A DNA stretch of 45,308 bases from Halobacteriales archaeon QS_8_69_73 (GCA_003022945.1 PXRZ01000049.1:1-45308); one strand, 5' to 3'. Positions 14,907-24,130 are shown, numbered from the stretch's first letter. Numbers and translations: made by a program. Notes: generated by a model from the sequence alone, not told the origin.

Positions 14907-15359
14907 GTGAGCCGGCTGGGCCGGTCGCTGGTGCTCCGGTTCGACGGGAGCGTCCGCTACGGCCCGGACAACGCCGACCCGCGGGCGGCGGCCGTCGGCT
15001 ACGTCGTCGAGGAGGCCGCGCCGGTGCTCGAGGGCTGCCGGGAGCTGTCGGCATTCGTCTCGAGCACGCACGTCGAGTTCCGGGCGCTCGTCGCCGGCGC
15101 CCGAGCGGTGGCGGAACTGGCCGAGCGCGACCGGGTCAGCGACGTCCACGTCCGCGGAGATTCGGCGGCCGTCATCGAGACGGTCGACCCCTCGCGCCCG
15201 ACCGGCGTCGGCGGCGACGTCTGCCGCCGCCGCGCCGAGCGCGTCCGGGAACTGCTCGAGCCGGTTCCGACGGTCACGTACCGGCGCGTGCGCCGCGAGA
15301 AGAACGATCGAGCGCACGAACTCGCCGTCCGGGCGTACGACCGTCCCGGCAGGGGCTGA
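14907..15359 (+). CDS. RNase HI-like protein
   Basis: A 150-residue RNase H-fold protein starting at GTG 14907 (VSRLGRSLVLRFDGSVRYGP). The acidic active-site residues of type 1 RNase H are visible: Asp in LRFDGS, Glu in THVEFRALVAGARA, Asp in VRGDSAAVIETV, and a final Asp in KNDRAHELAVRA. Family members cleave the RNA strand of RNA-DNA hybrids using two metal ions. The start is uncertain because a longer open frame precedes it; GTG is chosen since the first strand begins directly after. It is convergent with the tRNase Z gene, with a 12-base gap. Confidence 0.82.
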   Translation: MSRLGRSLVLRFDGSVRYGPDNADPRAAAVGYVVEEAAPVLEGCRELSAFVSSTHVEFRALVAGARAVAELAERDRVSDVHVRGDSAAVIETVDPSRPTGVGGDVCRRRAERVRELLEPVPTVTYRRVRREKNDRAHELAVRAYDRPGRG

Positions 15360-15371
15360 GTGTCGCTATCG

Positions 15372-16283
15372 CTACTCCGGGGTGACCTCCGTCGACTCGC
15401 CGTCGCGGACGGCGACGACCTCGCCGTCGAACTCCGTCTCGGCCTGCGAGGCGAGCCGTCGCTCGTCGTCTTCGTGTCTCGGAGAGATGTGCGTAAGCCA
15501 GAGCCGTTCACTGCCCGACGTCGCGGCGACCGCTCCCGCCTCCGCGGCGGTCGAGTGCCCGGTCGAACGGGCCCGGTCGGACTGCTCCTCGGCGAACATC
15601 GCGTTGTATATCAACAGCGAGGCGCCCGAGGCGGCCTCGACGACCTCGGGAACCGGTCTGGTGTCGCCTGTGTAGACGATCTTCCGCCCGGCGACCGGCT
15701 CCGAGAGGACGTCCGCGGGCTCGACGACGTCCCCATCGTCGGCCTCGACGGTCTGGCCGTCCTGCAGCCGGCCGTACTTCGGACCGGGGTCGACGCCGAG
15801 CGCCCGCGCCTCCTCGACGAGGAACTCCCGGCTGTCCGTCTCCTGTACGACGAAGCCGTGGGAGTACTCGGTGTACGGCGTCTCGAACGGGCGGATCGCG
15901 TATTCGTCCGTCTCGACCGCCGGGCCGTCGGCGGCGTAGCCGTGGACCTCGACCGGGTAGCTGGGCCGGCCGTAGGCCCCCTCGATGGTGTCGACCGCCC
16001 GGCCCGTCCGCCCGTCGGGGACGTAGACGTCGAGCGGCCGCTCCCGGTCGTTCATCTCCAGGGCCTGCACGAGCCCCGGCAGGCCGAGCGTATGGTCGGC
16101 GTGAAAGTGACTGACGAAGACGGCGTCGACGTCCGGCGAGGCGTCGTACCGCATCAGCCGCTGTCCGGAGCCCTCGCCGCAGTCGAACAGGAGCTCGTCG
16201 CCGAACAGATTCAGGTAGACGCAGCTGGTCCCGTACTGCGCGGTCGGGACCCCGCCGCTCGTTCCGACAGCAGTGACGCGCAC
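15372..16283 (-). CDS. rnz: tRNase Z (ribonuclease Z)
   Basis: A 303-residue metallo-beta-lactamase-fold endonuclease that removes the 3' trailer of pre-tRNA. The start MRVTAVGTSGGVPTAQ is characteristic of the family. The zinc motif HFHADH is at 59-64, followed by TLGLPGLVQAL. YTGDTRPVPEVV supplies the bridging Asp and HSTAAEAGAVA and LTHISPRH the later His ligands. The usual EATF before AEEQ reads NAMF, a substitution near but not in the metal site. The length is normal and the start is the ATG at 16283. It is probably functional. Confidence 0.94.
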   Translation of the reverse strand: MRVTAVGTSGGVPTAQYGTSCVYLNLFGDELLFDCGEGSGQRLMRYDASPDVDAVFVSHFHADHTLGLPGLVQALEMNDRERPLDVYVPDGRTGRAVDTIEGAYGRPSYPVEVHGYAADGPAVETDEYAIRPFETPYTEYSHGFVVQETDSREFLVEEARALGVDPGPKYGRLQDGQTVEADDGDVVEPADVLSEPVAGRKIVYTGDTRPVPEVVEAASGASLLIYNAMFAEEQSDRARSTGHSTAAEAGAVAATSGSERLWLTHISPRHEDDERRLASQAETEFDGEVVAVRDGESTEVTPE

Positions 16284-16404
16284 GTATCGACCTGGGAGCG
16301 ACGACGACTAAAACGTGCGCACTACGGGACCGTCCGGGCCGGGCGACGGCGCCGGGGCCGCCGGGCCGTCGCCGGTCGTCCGGCGCGTCCCCGACGCAGC
16401 GCGG

Positions 16405-17208
16405 CTACTCCGGCGGGCGAACGACGGCCCCGAGGTCGTGGAGCGTCCGCTTGGTCGCGTACACCCGCTCGCCCCGGTGGTCGACGACGCGGGTGTTGCG
16501 CAGCGTCGCCGTGCTCACGTCCGTCGCGCGGAGGGTTGCCCCGGAGAGGTCGGCGCCGGAAAGGTCGACCTCCCGCAGCGTGGCGTCGGTCAGGTCGGCG
16601 TCGCCGAGGTCGGTCTCGGCGAGGTCCGCTCCCGTCAGGTCGGCGCCGGCGAGGGAGATGCCACGGAGGTCGGCGCCGGCGAGGGAGGCGTTCCCGAGGT
16701 CGGCCCCGGCGACGTAGGCGCCCCGGAGGTCGGCCGTCCCGAGGTCGACGCTCCCGAGGGCGGCCGCCCTGAGGTTCGCCTCGACGAGGTCGGCGTTCTC
16801 GAGACGTGCGTTCCGGAGGTCGCTTTCGTAGACGACGGCGTCGGTGAGGTCGGCGCCGGCGAGGGTCGCCTCCGGTAGGGCGGCGTCCGGCGCGTGCGCC
16901 CCCGCGAGGTTTGCGTGGGCGAGACGCGAGCCGGTGAGGTCGGCACCCGTCAGGGTCGCGTCCTGGAGGACCGCGTCCCGGAGGTCGGCGTTGTGGGCGC
17001 TCGCTTTCAGGAGGTCGGCCCCGGCGAGGTCCGCCCCTCTGAGGTCGGCCCGCGTCAGCGTGCAGAACCGCAGTACCGTCTCCGTCAGCGTGGCGTCGGT
17101 GAGGGTGGCGTCGGCGAGGTCCGCGTTCGTCAGCTCGAGCCCGCCCAGGTGAGCCTCCCCCCGGATCAGGCTCTCGTCGACCGGGTGTTCGTCCGCCAGA
17201 TCGACCAT
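16405..17208 (-). CDS. Pentapeptide-repeat protein
   Basis: From about residue 27 almost to the end the 267-residue protein consists of A(D/N)Lxx five-residue repeats (ADLADATLTDATLTETVL, ADLRGADLAGADLL and so on), more than 35 consecutive units. They build a right-handed quadrilateral beta-helix. The last 25 residues (VVDHRGERVYATKRTLHDLG) form a cap. Some such proteins mimic DNA and protect gyrase; this cannot be inferred here. There is no signal peptide. The start MVDLADEHP at 17208 is preferred over an ATG at 17256, since the extra residues are unlike the domain. The repetition makes the locus prone to length change. Confidence 0.88.
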   Translation of the reverse strand: MVDLADEHPVDESLIRGEAHLGGLELTNADLADATLTDATLTETVLRFCTLTRADLRGADLAGADLLKASAHNADLRDAVLQDATLTGADLTGSRLAHANLAGAHAPDAALPEATLAGADLTDAVVYESDLRNARLENADLVEANLRAAALGSVDLGTADLRGAYVAGADLGNASLAGADLRGISLAGADLTGADLAETDLGDADLTDATLREVDLSGADLSGATLRATDVSTATLRNTRVVDHRGERVYATKRTLHDLGAVVRPPE

Positions 17209-17323
17209 ACGGTCAGTCAACGAGCCAGCCGAATCAAGCTTCGGACATCGCAGCACATCGCGGCGTCGGCCCGAGCCGGAGTGACGGCGAGACTCCGGTC
17301 GGTGACCGGGAGAGGACCGCCGC

Positions 17324-19731
17324 TTACCCCTCGAACGCCGCCAGTACGTCGTCGAGGATCATCGTGCCGGTCGCCCGGTCCAGCGGGTCGTTGTTGTTGC
17401 CACAATGCTCACTCATGACGCACATCGGACAGCCGCGGCGGCGCCGACAGTCGCAGGAGTCGATATACTCGCGAGTCCGGCGGGCCAGCGACTCGAAGTG
17501 CTCGTAGATGGCCTTCGAGAAGCCGATGCCGCCGTCGATGCCGTCGTGGACGAACCACGTCGGGCCGGGGATCGTCTCGTGGCCGTGGGACGGCGTCGAC
17601 AATCCGCCGATGTCGGCGTTGTCGATCATCAGCTCCAGCGGCGCCAGCCCGATGACCCCGTGTTCGGCCGCGTGCAACCCGCCGCCGTAGGTGTACATCG
17701 CCTTCGCGTCCGGTACCGCGCCGTCGCGTTCGGCGCGGGCGGTCGGCTCCAGAAGCGGCGCCTCCAGGGCCTCGATCGTTTGCTCGGCGTGACCCTCGGG
17801 CAGCGCCACCCACAGCAGTTCGGTCTCGAGGTCGAGCGGCGGCGCCTCGGTCGGAATCGGCCCCTCGACGACCTCGCCGCCGAAGACGTTCCGGACGAGG
17901 TACTCGTCGTACCGGATCCGGACGGTCCCCTCCCCGAAATAGAGGCCGTAGTCGCCGGCCAGCGGCGTGTGCTCGCGGACCGACAGGTCCTGGACGCGCT
18001 TCGTCGACATAGTCTGGGTGTACTCGTCGGTCGCGACCGTCTCGACGGTGATGACGGGGCGGCGGTCCTCGTCGATGTCGACGACCTGGTACTGCTGGCC
18101 GGCGTGGAGGAACAGCGCCCCGACGTGGTAGTCTCGGTAGGCCCGCTCCCGGGCGACGGGGTCGTGGTCGATGTCGCCGTCCCGGCAGACGACGCGGAAC
18201 TCGGTCGTCCCCGTGCCGTAGATGGACAGCCGACTCTGTGGCCGCCGGTCGCCGTCGTAGGTTACGCCGCCGGCGTCGAGGTCGCCGGCCGGCTCGAGGA
18301 CGCCGGCGTCCTGCCACATCGAGACCACCTCCCGGAACCGGGTCTCGTCGCCGAGGTACGCCGCGTCGCCGGCCGACAGCGGCCGCTCGGCGGCCGCCGC
18401 CAGTACGTGGTCGGCGTAGACGCGGTCATTGTCGACGGAGACGACGGCGTCCTCGACGGTGTCGTCGTCGAAGAGGTAGCCGGGGTTGCGGAAGATGTAG
18501 CCGTCCATCGCGTCGGTGCCGCCGACCAGCACGGAGACGGCGTCGCTGACGCCGCGGCCGGCGCGGCCGACCTGCTGCCAGAAGGACTGCTTGGTCCCCG
18601 GGTAGCCGGCGGTGACGGTCGCGTCCACCGAGCCGATGTCGATGCCCAGCTCGAGGGCGTTCGTCGTCGGCACGGCGTCGAGATCGGCGCCTTTGAGCTT
18701 GTTCTCAACCGCGCGTCGCCGCTTCTTGCCGAGGCCGGCGTGGTACGGCTCGGTCTCGACGTAGGGGTCCAGCGGGTGGTCGGCGGCCGCCCGGACGATC
18801 TGTTTGGCGGCGATTTCCGTTCCCTGGCGGGCCGAGCAGAACTGCAGCGTCTGGGTGTCGTGGGCCGCCAGGTGGGCGGTCACCGTCGCCGCCTCGGTCC
18901 CGGTCGAGGCGCGGGCGGCCTCGAAGTCCGCGAGCGGGTCGTCGGCCGCCTCGTCGAGGTCGTCGTCCTCCAGCGGCGGCTCCCAGAGGACGATGTCGCG
19001 GGCGCCGCGCGGCGAGCCGTCCCGGTCGACGACCGCGAACTCCGCGCCGGTGAGGTTGCTGGCGTGCGTCGCCGGGTTGCCGATGGTTGCCGTCGTCAGC
19101 ACGAACTGCGGGTCGGCGTCGTAGTACGACAGCAGCCGGCGCAGCCGCCGGAGGATGAACGCCACGTGCGTCCCCGTGACGCCGCTGTGTCGCCGTCGTA
19201 GACGCCGATCGTCGCGTCGACGTCCCAATTCCCGCGGAGCTTGTCGTTCAGCGTCCGCTCCTGGTCGCGGGCCAGCGCCTTCATCGGGAACAGACACAGC
19301 GCGGTGCTTTCGGGGTTCGCCAGGTGGTTCCGCGCCATCTGCAGCGCGTAGATCCATGTCTTCCCCGACGACGTCGACGTCGTGACGACGACGTCGTCGC
19401 CGTCGGCCAGCCGCTGGAGCCCCGCCGCTTGGTGGGAGAACAGCTCCCGGTCTACCCGGTCGGCCAGCGCCGGTCGCAGCACCTCGTCGGCCGGCACCGT
19501 CGACGCCTCCCGTGCCGGGACGTCCTCGGCGTGACTGACCTGCTCCCGGTAGTCGGGGTAGCTATCCGCCAGCGCCTCCCGGTTCAGCACCCCGTCGGCG
19601 ACGGTGCCGCCGCTGTCGTCGCCGCCGTCGGTCAGCAGCCGGCCGCCGGCCGGCCGGTCGTCGGTCGTCGTCTCGGCACGGTCGCCCCCGGTCGGCGCCG
19701 GGTCGGAACTGTCGTGTGATCGCATCGTCAT
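17324..19731 (-). pseudogene. MrfA/YprA-like DEAD/DEAH helicase with DUF1998, internally deleted
   Basis: The N-terminal part (ATG 19731, MTMRSHDSSD) carries Walker A STSSGKTWIYALQ and LFPMKALARDQ, and runs to GVYDGDTA. The sequence then jumps to GVTGTHVAFILRRLRRLL in another frame and continues to the end: LTTATIGN (motif III), ALELGIDIGS, QQVGRAGRG (motif VI), and the DUF1998 cysteine cluster CDCRRRRGCPMCVMSEHC. In homologues roughly fifty residues including the DEAH box lie between the two parts. Deletion plus frameshift is near 19180-19190. Bacterial MrfA unwinds DNA in mitomycin C excision repair. The ATG overlaps the stop of the upstream exonuclease gene, indicating an operon. Confidence 0.82.
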
Positions 19732-21242
19732 GAGAAATCGGAGAGTGCACCCTGCGTGCCGGCGGCGTCGTCGCCCGTCGGGTCCGGCTGGTGGCCGTCG
19801 GACAGCCCGCGGGCGGCGTCGTCGAGCGCCTCGTAGATGACCGCGAGCGCCCGGACGTCGTCCTCGCAGTACGCCTCCAGCCGCCGCCAGTCCGGTCCGT
19901 CGACGGCCGCGGGGTCGGCCGCCGCCTCGAAGGCCCGGCGGTAGTCGTTGTAGACGGCCGCCACGGTCGCGCCGTCGAGGCCCGTCGTCGCCGGCGTCCA
20001 GCCGAGCCCCTCGGCGACGGCCTCCAGCTCGTCGGTCCGGCCCGGCAGCGCCGCGTTCCCGCCGTTCTGCCTGCGGGCCCACCACAGCGGGTCGAAGGTG
20101 TAGAGCCCCTCCCACAGGTCGGCGTACTCGGGGTGGTGCCGGCGGATCTGCGTCTCGAGAACGGGAAAGTCGAAGCGGTAGCCGTTCCAGGCGACGAGCG
20201 GCCGGCCGCCGGCGTTGGCGTCCAGCCACGCGAGAAACGCCTCGAGGTGGTCGGTCGTCCCCGGTGCCCCCTCCGTGAACGGCATGTACCGACCCTCGGA
20301 GCCGCCGGTCAGCACGCCGACCAGCCAGACGACGGACGGTTCGAGCCCGTCGGTTTCGATGTCGACGAAGATGGGCTCCCGGTTCGGCAGCGAGTCGTCG
20401 CCCGTCGGCACGACCCGTCCCTCGGCGCGGGCGGTCGCCGCCGCCCGTACTCTCGACGCGACGGTCGGGCCGATGCCGTCGAGGGCCGCCAGCTCCCGGG
20501 TCGGGGCGTCGGCGACGGCCTCGACGGTCCGGTAGCCGGCCCGTCGGAGCGTCTCCGCGCGCGTCTCGCCGACGCCGTCGAGCCCGGTCAGCCCGAAGTC
20601 GTCCGGCGACAGTGCGGTCGTGTCCGCGGCGCCGTTCAGGTAGACCTCGACGACGGCGGCGTCGGGCTGGTCGCCGGCGCCGACGCCGAGCGTCGCCTCG
20701 GTCCGCCCGACGCCGACCAGCGACAGCGTCCGCCCGCCGGCCGTCGCGGTCGTCCGGAAACCCGCCCGGAGCCGCGTCGAACAGTGGACGGTCCCGTCGG
20801 GCAACTCCGGCGGCAGAGCCTCGGCGTACGCCGACAGGCCGTCGACCGCCGTCGTCCGGCGGTAGGGGTCGACGTCCAGCGTCAGCCGGTCGGTGAGGCA
20901 AACGACCTGCTTCGCGTCGGCGGGGTCGGTCGGCAGGTCGACCGGACGGCCGGTCGTCGAAGGGACGCTCATCACGTGTCGCGAGCCGTCGCCGACGGTC
21001 GTCGCGTGCGGCGGCCGGCCGGTGCCGGGTATCAGCACATCGGCGTCGACGTCCCGGGCGAGACCGGCCCGGACGACCGGCGTCTGCGGGCCCACCCCGA
21101 CGACCGCGTCGGGCGCCGTCGCCGACAGGAGGCGGCGCATCGACGGGCCCGGGGTGTCGGCGACCGCACGGCCGGTCAGCGAGAGCAGCCGCACCGGGTC
21201 GGCGTCGGGCGGCGGCAGGACGGAACGGGAACCTTCGGCCAC
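19728..21242 (-). CDS. MrfB/YprB-like HhH plus RNase H-fold 3'-5' exonuclease
   Basis: A 504-residue protein from GTG 21242. Residues 1-215 form a domain I do not recognise. Residues 218-268 hold two helix-hairpin-helix motifs (LTGLDGVGETRAETLRRAGY, LAALDGIGPTVASRVRA), which bind DNA. Residues 289-480 form a DEDD exonuclease: Asp294 and Glu296 in FVDIETDG, Asn353-Asp358 in AWNGYRFDFP and Asp461/462 in YCEDDVRAL. Bacterial MrfB/YprB has this exonuclease domain next to helicase MrfA. Here the helicase gene overlaps the stop by four bases, so the pair is a likely archaeal counterpart. The start fits a TATA-like GTGTTTATG about 28 bases upstream. Confidence 0.82.
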   Translation of the reverse strand: MAEGSRSVLPPPDADPVRLLSLTGRAVADTPGPSMRRLLSATAPDAVVGVGPQTPVVRAGLARDVDADVLIPGTGRPPHATTVGDGSRHVMSVPSTTGRPVDLPTDPADAKQVVCLTDRLTLDVDPYRRTTAVDGLSAYAEALPPELPDGTVHCSTRLRAGFRTTATAGGRTLSLVGVGRTEATLGVGAGDQPDAAVVEVYLNGAADTTALSPDDFGLTGLDGVGETRAETLRRAGYRTVEAVADAPTRELAALDGIGPTVASRVRAAATARAEGRVVPTGDDSLPNREPIFVDIETDGLEPSVVWLVGVLTGGSEGRYMPFTEGAPGTTDHLEAFLAWLDANAGGRPLVAWNGYRFDFPVLETQIRRHHPEYADLWEGLYTFDPLWWARRQNGGNAALPGRTDELEAVAEGLGWTPATTGLDGATVAAVYNDYRRAFEAAADPAAVDGPDWRRLEAYCEDDVRALAVIYEALDDAARGLSDGHQPDPTGDDAAGTQGALSDFS

Positions 21243-21265
21243 ATCCGTACCAGCCGAGTGCGGCG

Positions 21266-21274
21266 CATAAACAC
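21266..21274 (-). promoter_or_regulatory. TATA-like box of the exonuclease-helicase operon
   Basis: GTGTTTATG on the minus strand lies 24-32 bases before the GTG at 21242. It would serve both genes of the unit. Confidence 0.5.
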
Positions 21275-21279
21275 TTCGA

Positions 21280-21800
21280 CGGCCCTGCCGGCCCCGAGCG
21301 AGCCGCCGCTCCGTCGGCCTTGCGGGTCGCATCGCCGTCAGGACGCCACGGCCCGCAGCTCTCGGTACCACTTCGGAGCGGTACGGTCGGCTCACGGCAA
21401 CCGGCTGGTCGGGCGGGGTGCTCCCGGGAGTACGAACGTCCTGTCGGTCGTACCGAACTCGGTTCGGGTCGCCGACCGCTCGCCGTTCGACGGCCCGCCG
21501 GCGACGACGGCGCCCGTCGCCGCGCCGAGTCAGGCGAGGACGTCCGCCATATCGGTAGTGCCCGGTAGCCGCGCTCGCTCCCGACGTCGTCGGGTTCCAT
21601 CGGTTCCACGCTCGCCGGCGCGCTCGAACGGATCCATGATTGACGTACGTGGCCGACCGGAGCGCACGTCACACGAACGTATCACGTACATCTACGCGAC
21701 GCGGTCGACGGTCCCGCCGACCGCACGCGAGCCGGCAACCGCCCCGACGGACGCGACGGAGGTCGCCACGCCCCGAACGCCGGCGTCGTTCCGTATTCGT
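21280..21800. other. Gene-free stretch with possible decayed coding sequence
   Basis: About 520 bases without a convincing gene. On the minus strand short frames look protein-like, such as AGVRGVATSVASVGAVAGSR (plus about 21740-21790) and LGAATGAVVAGGPSNGERSA (about 21470-21530). They are separated by stops in and between frames. They may be remnants of a decayed gene. No RNA gene or repeat was seen. Confidence 0.4.
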
Positions 21801-21835
21801 GTCACTTAATTGCCGCGCGCGCGTGTATAACAGCA

Positions 21836-22918
21836 ATGAGGTCCGAGGGCGGTACGTTCGACGAGAGGCAGGCAAAAACCGGCGACCACGACGGGGCGAC
21901 CGGCAGTCTCGAGCGCGACGGCGCGGGTCGAGTGGGTCGTCGCGAGTTCCTGGCGGCCGGCGGGACGGCGGCGACCCTGGCGGTCGCCGGCTGTGCCGGC
22001 GGCGGCGACGGCGGCTCGCTGACGGTCTCGACGTGGAGCGGTGCCAACGAGGAGGTGTTCCGGGAGACGATCAGGCCGATGTACGAGGAGCGGACGGGCA
22101 ACGACCTCGAGGTCGTCGGCAGCTGGACGAACATCCTCGGGCAGCTCCGTCAGTCGCCGTCGGACGACCCGCCGTTCGACCTGACCGTCGGCAGCAGCCG
22201 CGATCACTACCTCGGCACGCAGGACGAGCTGTGGGAGCCGATCCGGTACGAGAACGTTCCGAACGCCGAGACGATCAAGCCCGCCGTCCAGGGCAACCTC
22301 GACAGCGACCTGGGGGTGCCGGTCGCCTACGGCATCATGGGTTACGCCTACGACGCCGACGCGGTCGACTTCAACGCGGTGATCATGGGCGCCATCGCCG
22401 CCGACGAGGCACCGATGGCCGAGGAGATGTACGACGAGGACCAGCGCGACGCCATCTTCGACACCCTATCGGAGATGCCGGTGGCGAAGTTCTACGAGGG
22501 CGCCGAGGACATGTGGACGTCGATGAACGGCGGGATCGCCGACGCGGGGCAGTACTTCTACGCCTACAGCCGCCGACGGGACGAGAACGACCCCGAGCTG
22601 AACGTCGGCTTTCACGTCCCCGACCGGACGCTCGGCTACGTCGACCACTACCAGGTCGCCCGCGGCAGCAGCAACCGCCAGCAGGCCGAGGAGTTCATCG
22701 ACTTCCTGCTGGACGAGGAGGTCCAGACGGCCTACGCCGAGGCGTTCAACCTCGGGATGGCGAACGAGAACGCCGACCACCCCGAAGCGACGCGTGAGGA
22801 GGTCCCGATCGAAAACGACGAGCTGGACGAGGGCATCGTGTTCAAGCAGTACAGCCGGGTCGCCGAGGTCGCCCCCGACCTCGACGAGCGGTTCAAAGAG
22901 TTCCAGAACCAGTTCTGA
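21836..22918 (+). CDS. ABC transporter substrate-binding lipoprotein (PotD-like), Tat-type signal
   Basis: A 360-residue extracytoplasmic binding protein of the polyamine/iron/thiamine class. The long acidic leader contains the twin-arginine VGRREFLAAGG, a hydrophobic stretch and lipobox AVAGC, so it should leave folded by Tat and be lipid-anchored. TVSTWSGANEEVFRETIRP opens the binding fold, and QVARGSSNRQQAEEFIDFLL is the typical late helix. Between AYDADAVD and FNAVIMGAIAADEAP homologues usually have a longer stretch, so a small in-frame loss near 22370 is possible. It is first in an operon with ATPase and two permeases. The ligand cannot be told. Confidence 0.87.
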   Translation: MRSEGGTFDERQAKTGDHDGATGSLERDGAGRVGRREFLAAGGTAATLAVAGCAGGGDGGSLTVSTWSGANEEVFRETIRPMYEERTGNDLEVVGSWTNILGQLRQSPSDDPPFDLTVGSSRDHYLGTQDELWEPIRYENVPNAETIKPAVQGNLDSDLGVPVAYGIMGYAYDADAVDFNAVIMGAIAADEAPMAEEMYDEDQRDAIFDTLSEMPVAKFYEGAEDMWTSMNGGIADAGQYFYAYSRRRDENDPELNVGFHVPDRTLGYVDHYQVARGSSNRQQAEEFIDFLLDEEVQTAYAEAFNLGMANENADHPEATREEVPIENDELDEGIVFKQYSRVAEVAPDLDERFKEFQNQF

Positions 22919-22946
22919 CCGTCGTCGACGACCCACCACACACCAC

Positions 22947-23078
22947 ATGAGCTCAATCGGAACCGCGGGCGCTCGGCGAGACGCGACGGGCCGGTCGACG
23001 ACCGCCGGGATGGGCCGGACGCCGACGGCTGCGGCCCCGGCCTCGACCCCGGACGGCGCCGCGGGTGGTGCGTCGTGA
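22947..23078 (+). CDS. Possible 43-residue leader or linker ORF
   Basis: ATG 22947 opens MSSIGTAGARRDATGRSTTAG, rich in Gly, Ala, Thr and Arg, ending at a TGA that overlaps the next gene's GTG (GTGA at 23075). The position between binding-protein and ATPase genes and the coupling overlap are in favour. The low-complexity composition and lack of family are against. It could couple translation of the ATPase, or be chance. Confidence 0.3.
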   Translation: MSSIGTAGARRDATGRSTTAGMGRTPTAAAPASTPDGAAGGAS

Positions 23079-24130
23079 CGGGGGTGGTCGACCTCGACGG
23101 AATCCGGGTCACGTACGGCGACGTGACGGCCGTCGAGGAGCTGTCGCTGTCGGTGCGGGACGGGGAGCTGTTCTGTCTGCTCGGGCCGTCCGGCTGCGGC
23201 AAGACGACGACCCTGCGGGCGGTCGCCGGCTTCGAGTCGCCGGCCGCCGGCCGGGTCGTCCTCGACGGCCGAGACGTGACCGGTCTCGCCCCGTACGACC
23301 GCGGCTGTGCGACGGTGTTCCAGGACTGGGCGCTGTTCCCGAACAAGACCGTCGCCGAGAACGTCGCATTCGGGCCGAAGATGGCCGGCGTCCCGGCCGA
23401 GCAGCGGCGGGAGCGGGCCCGCGAGCAGCTGGCGGCCGTCGAGATGACCGACCACGCCGACGACCCCCCGGGGCTGGAGATAAAGAAGATCCAGGAGCGG
23501 CTGGAGACGCCGATGCTGTACGTCACGCACGACCAGGAGGAGGCGTTCACCCTCGCCGACCGCATCGGGATCATGAACGACGGCGAGTTGGTCCAGGTCG
23601 GCGCCCCGAGGACGGTGTACGACGACCCCGTCGACCGGTTCGTCGAGGCGTTTCTCGGCAGCACCAACTTCCTGTCGGGACGGGTGGTCGCCGGCACCGG
23701 CACCGGCGCCAGCGTCGGGGCCGACGCCGTCGCCGTCGAGTTCCCGGCTGCGGGGCTCCAGGCTCCGGTTCCGGCCGACGACGACCTCGCCATTGGCGAC
23801 GACGTGACGGCGTCGGTCCGGCCGGAGGTCGTCGACCTCGCGCCGGCGGTCGACGGAGCGGCCGCGAGCACCGACGGCGGTGCGGCGTCGGAGCCGGACG
23901 TCACCGGCCACGCCGACGGCCGCGCGATTCTCGCCGGGACCGTCTCGGAGGTCGTCTACCGCGGGTCGAACGTCCGGCACCACGTGGCCGTCGGCGACGG
24001 CGCGGAGCTGTTCGTCGAGCGGCCGGTGACCGACGCGCCTGGCCTGGCAGCGGGCGACGCGGCGCGGCTGTCGTGGGACGTCACCGACGCCTACTACTTC
24101 GGGCCCGACGGCGCCCGGATCCGGCTGTGA
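23075..24130 (+). CDS. ABC transporter ATP-binding protein (PotA-like), missing signature and Walker B
   Basis: A 351-residue importer ATPase starting at GTG 23075. Walker A GPSGCGKTT is at 38-46, the Q-loop VFQD at 81-84 and the H-loop Asp-rich VTHDQEEAFTLADR at 150-163. A TOBE-like C-terminal regulatory domain occupies about 215-351. Between HADDPPG (about 127-133) and LEIKKIQERL (134 on) the LSGGQ signature, the Walker B LLLDEP and the D-loop are absent. Homologues have some 35-40 residues there. The reading frame is kept. Without these the protein should not hydrolyse ATP. It overlaps the following permease gene by four bases (GTGA). Confidence 0.88.
   Translation: MTGVVDLDGIRVTYGDVTAVEELSLSVRDGELFCLLGPSGCGKTTTLRAVAGFESPAAGRVVLDGRDVTGLAPYDRGCATVFQDWALFPNKTVAENVAFGPKMAGVPAEQRRERAREQLAAVEMTDHADDPPGLEIKKIQERLETPMLYVTHDQEEAFTLADRIGIMNDGELVQVGAPRTVYDDPVDRFVEAFLGSTNFLSGRVVAGTGTGASVGADAVAVEFPAAGLQAPVPADDDLAIGDDVTASVRPEVVDLAPAVDGAAASTDGGAASEPDVTGHADGRAILAGTVSEVVYRGSNVRHHVAVGDGAELFVERPVTDAPGLAAGDAARLSWDVTDAYYFGPDGARIRL

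Noticed and set aside
17405-19201. Long plus-strand frame of 598 codons
   Set aside because: It is the antisense of the helicase gene; the composition (Val/Gly/Arg-rich, no motifs) is typical of shadow frames in GC-rich DNA.
19791-21809. Plus-strand frame of 672 codons
   Set aside because: Antisense of the exonuclease gene, with no recognisable motif.
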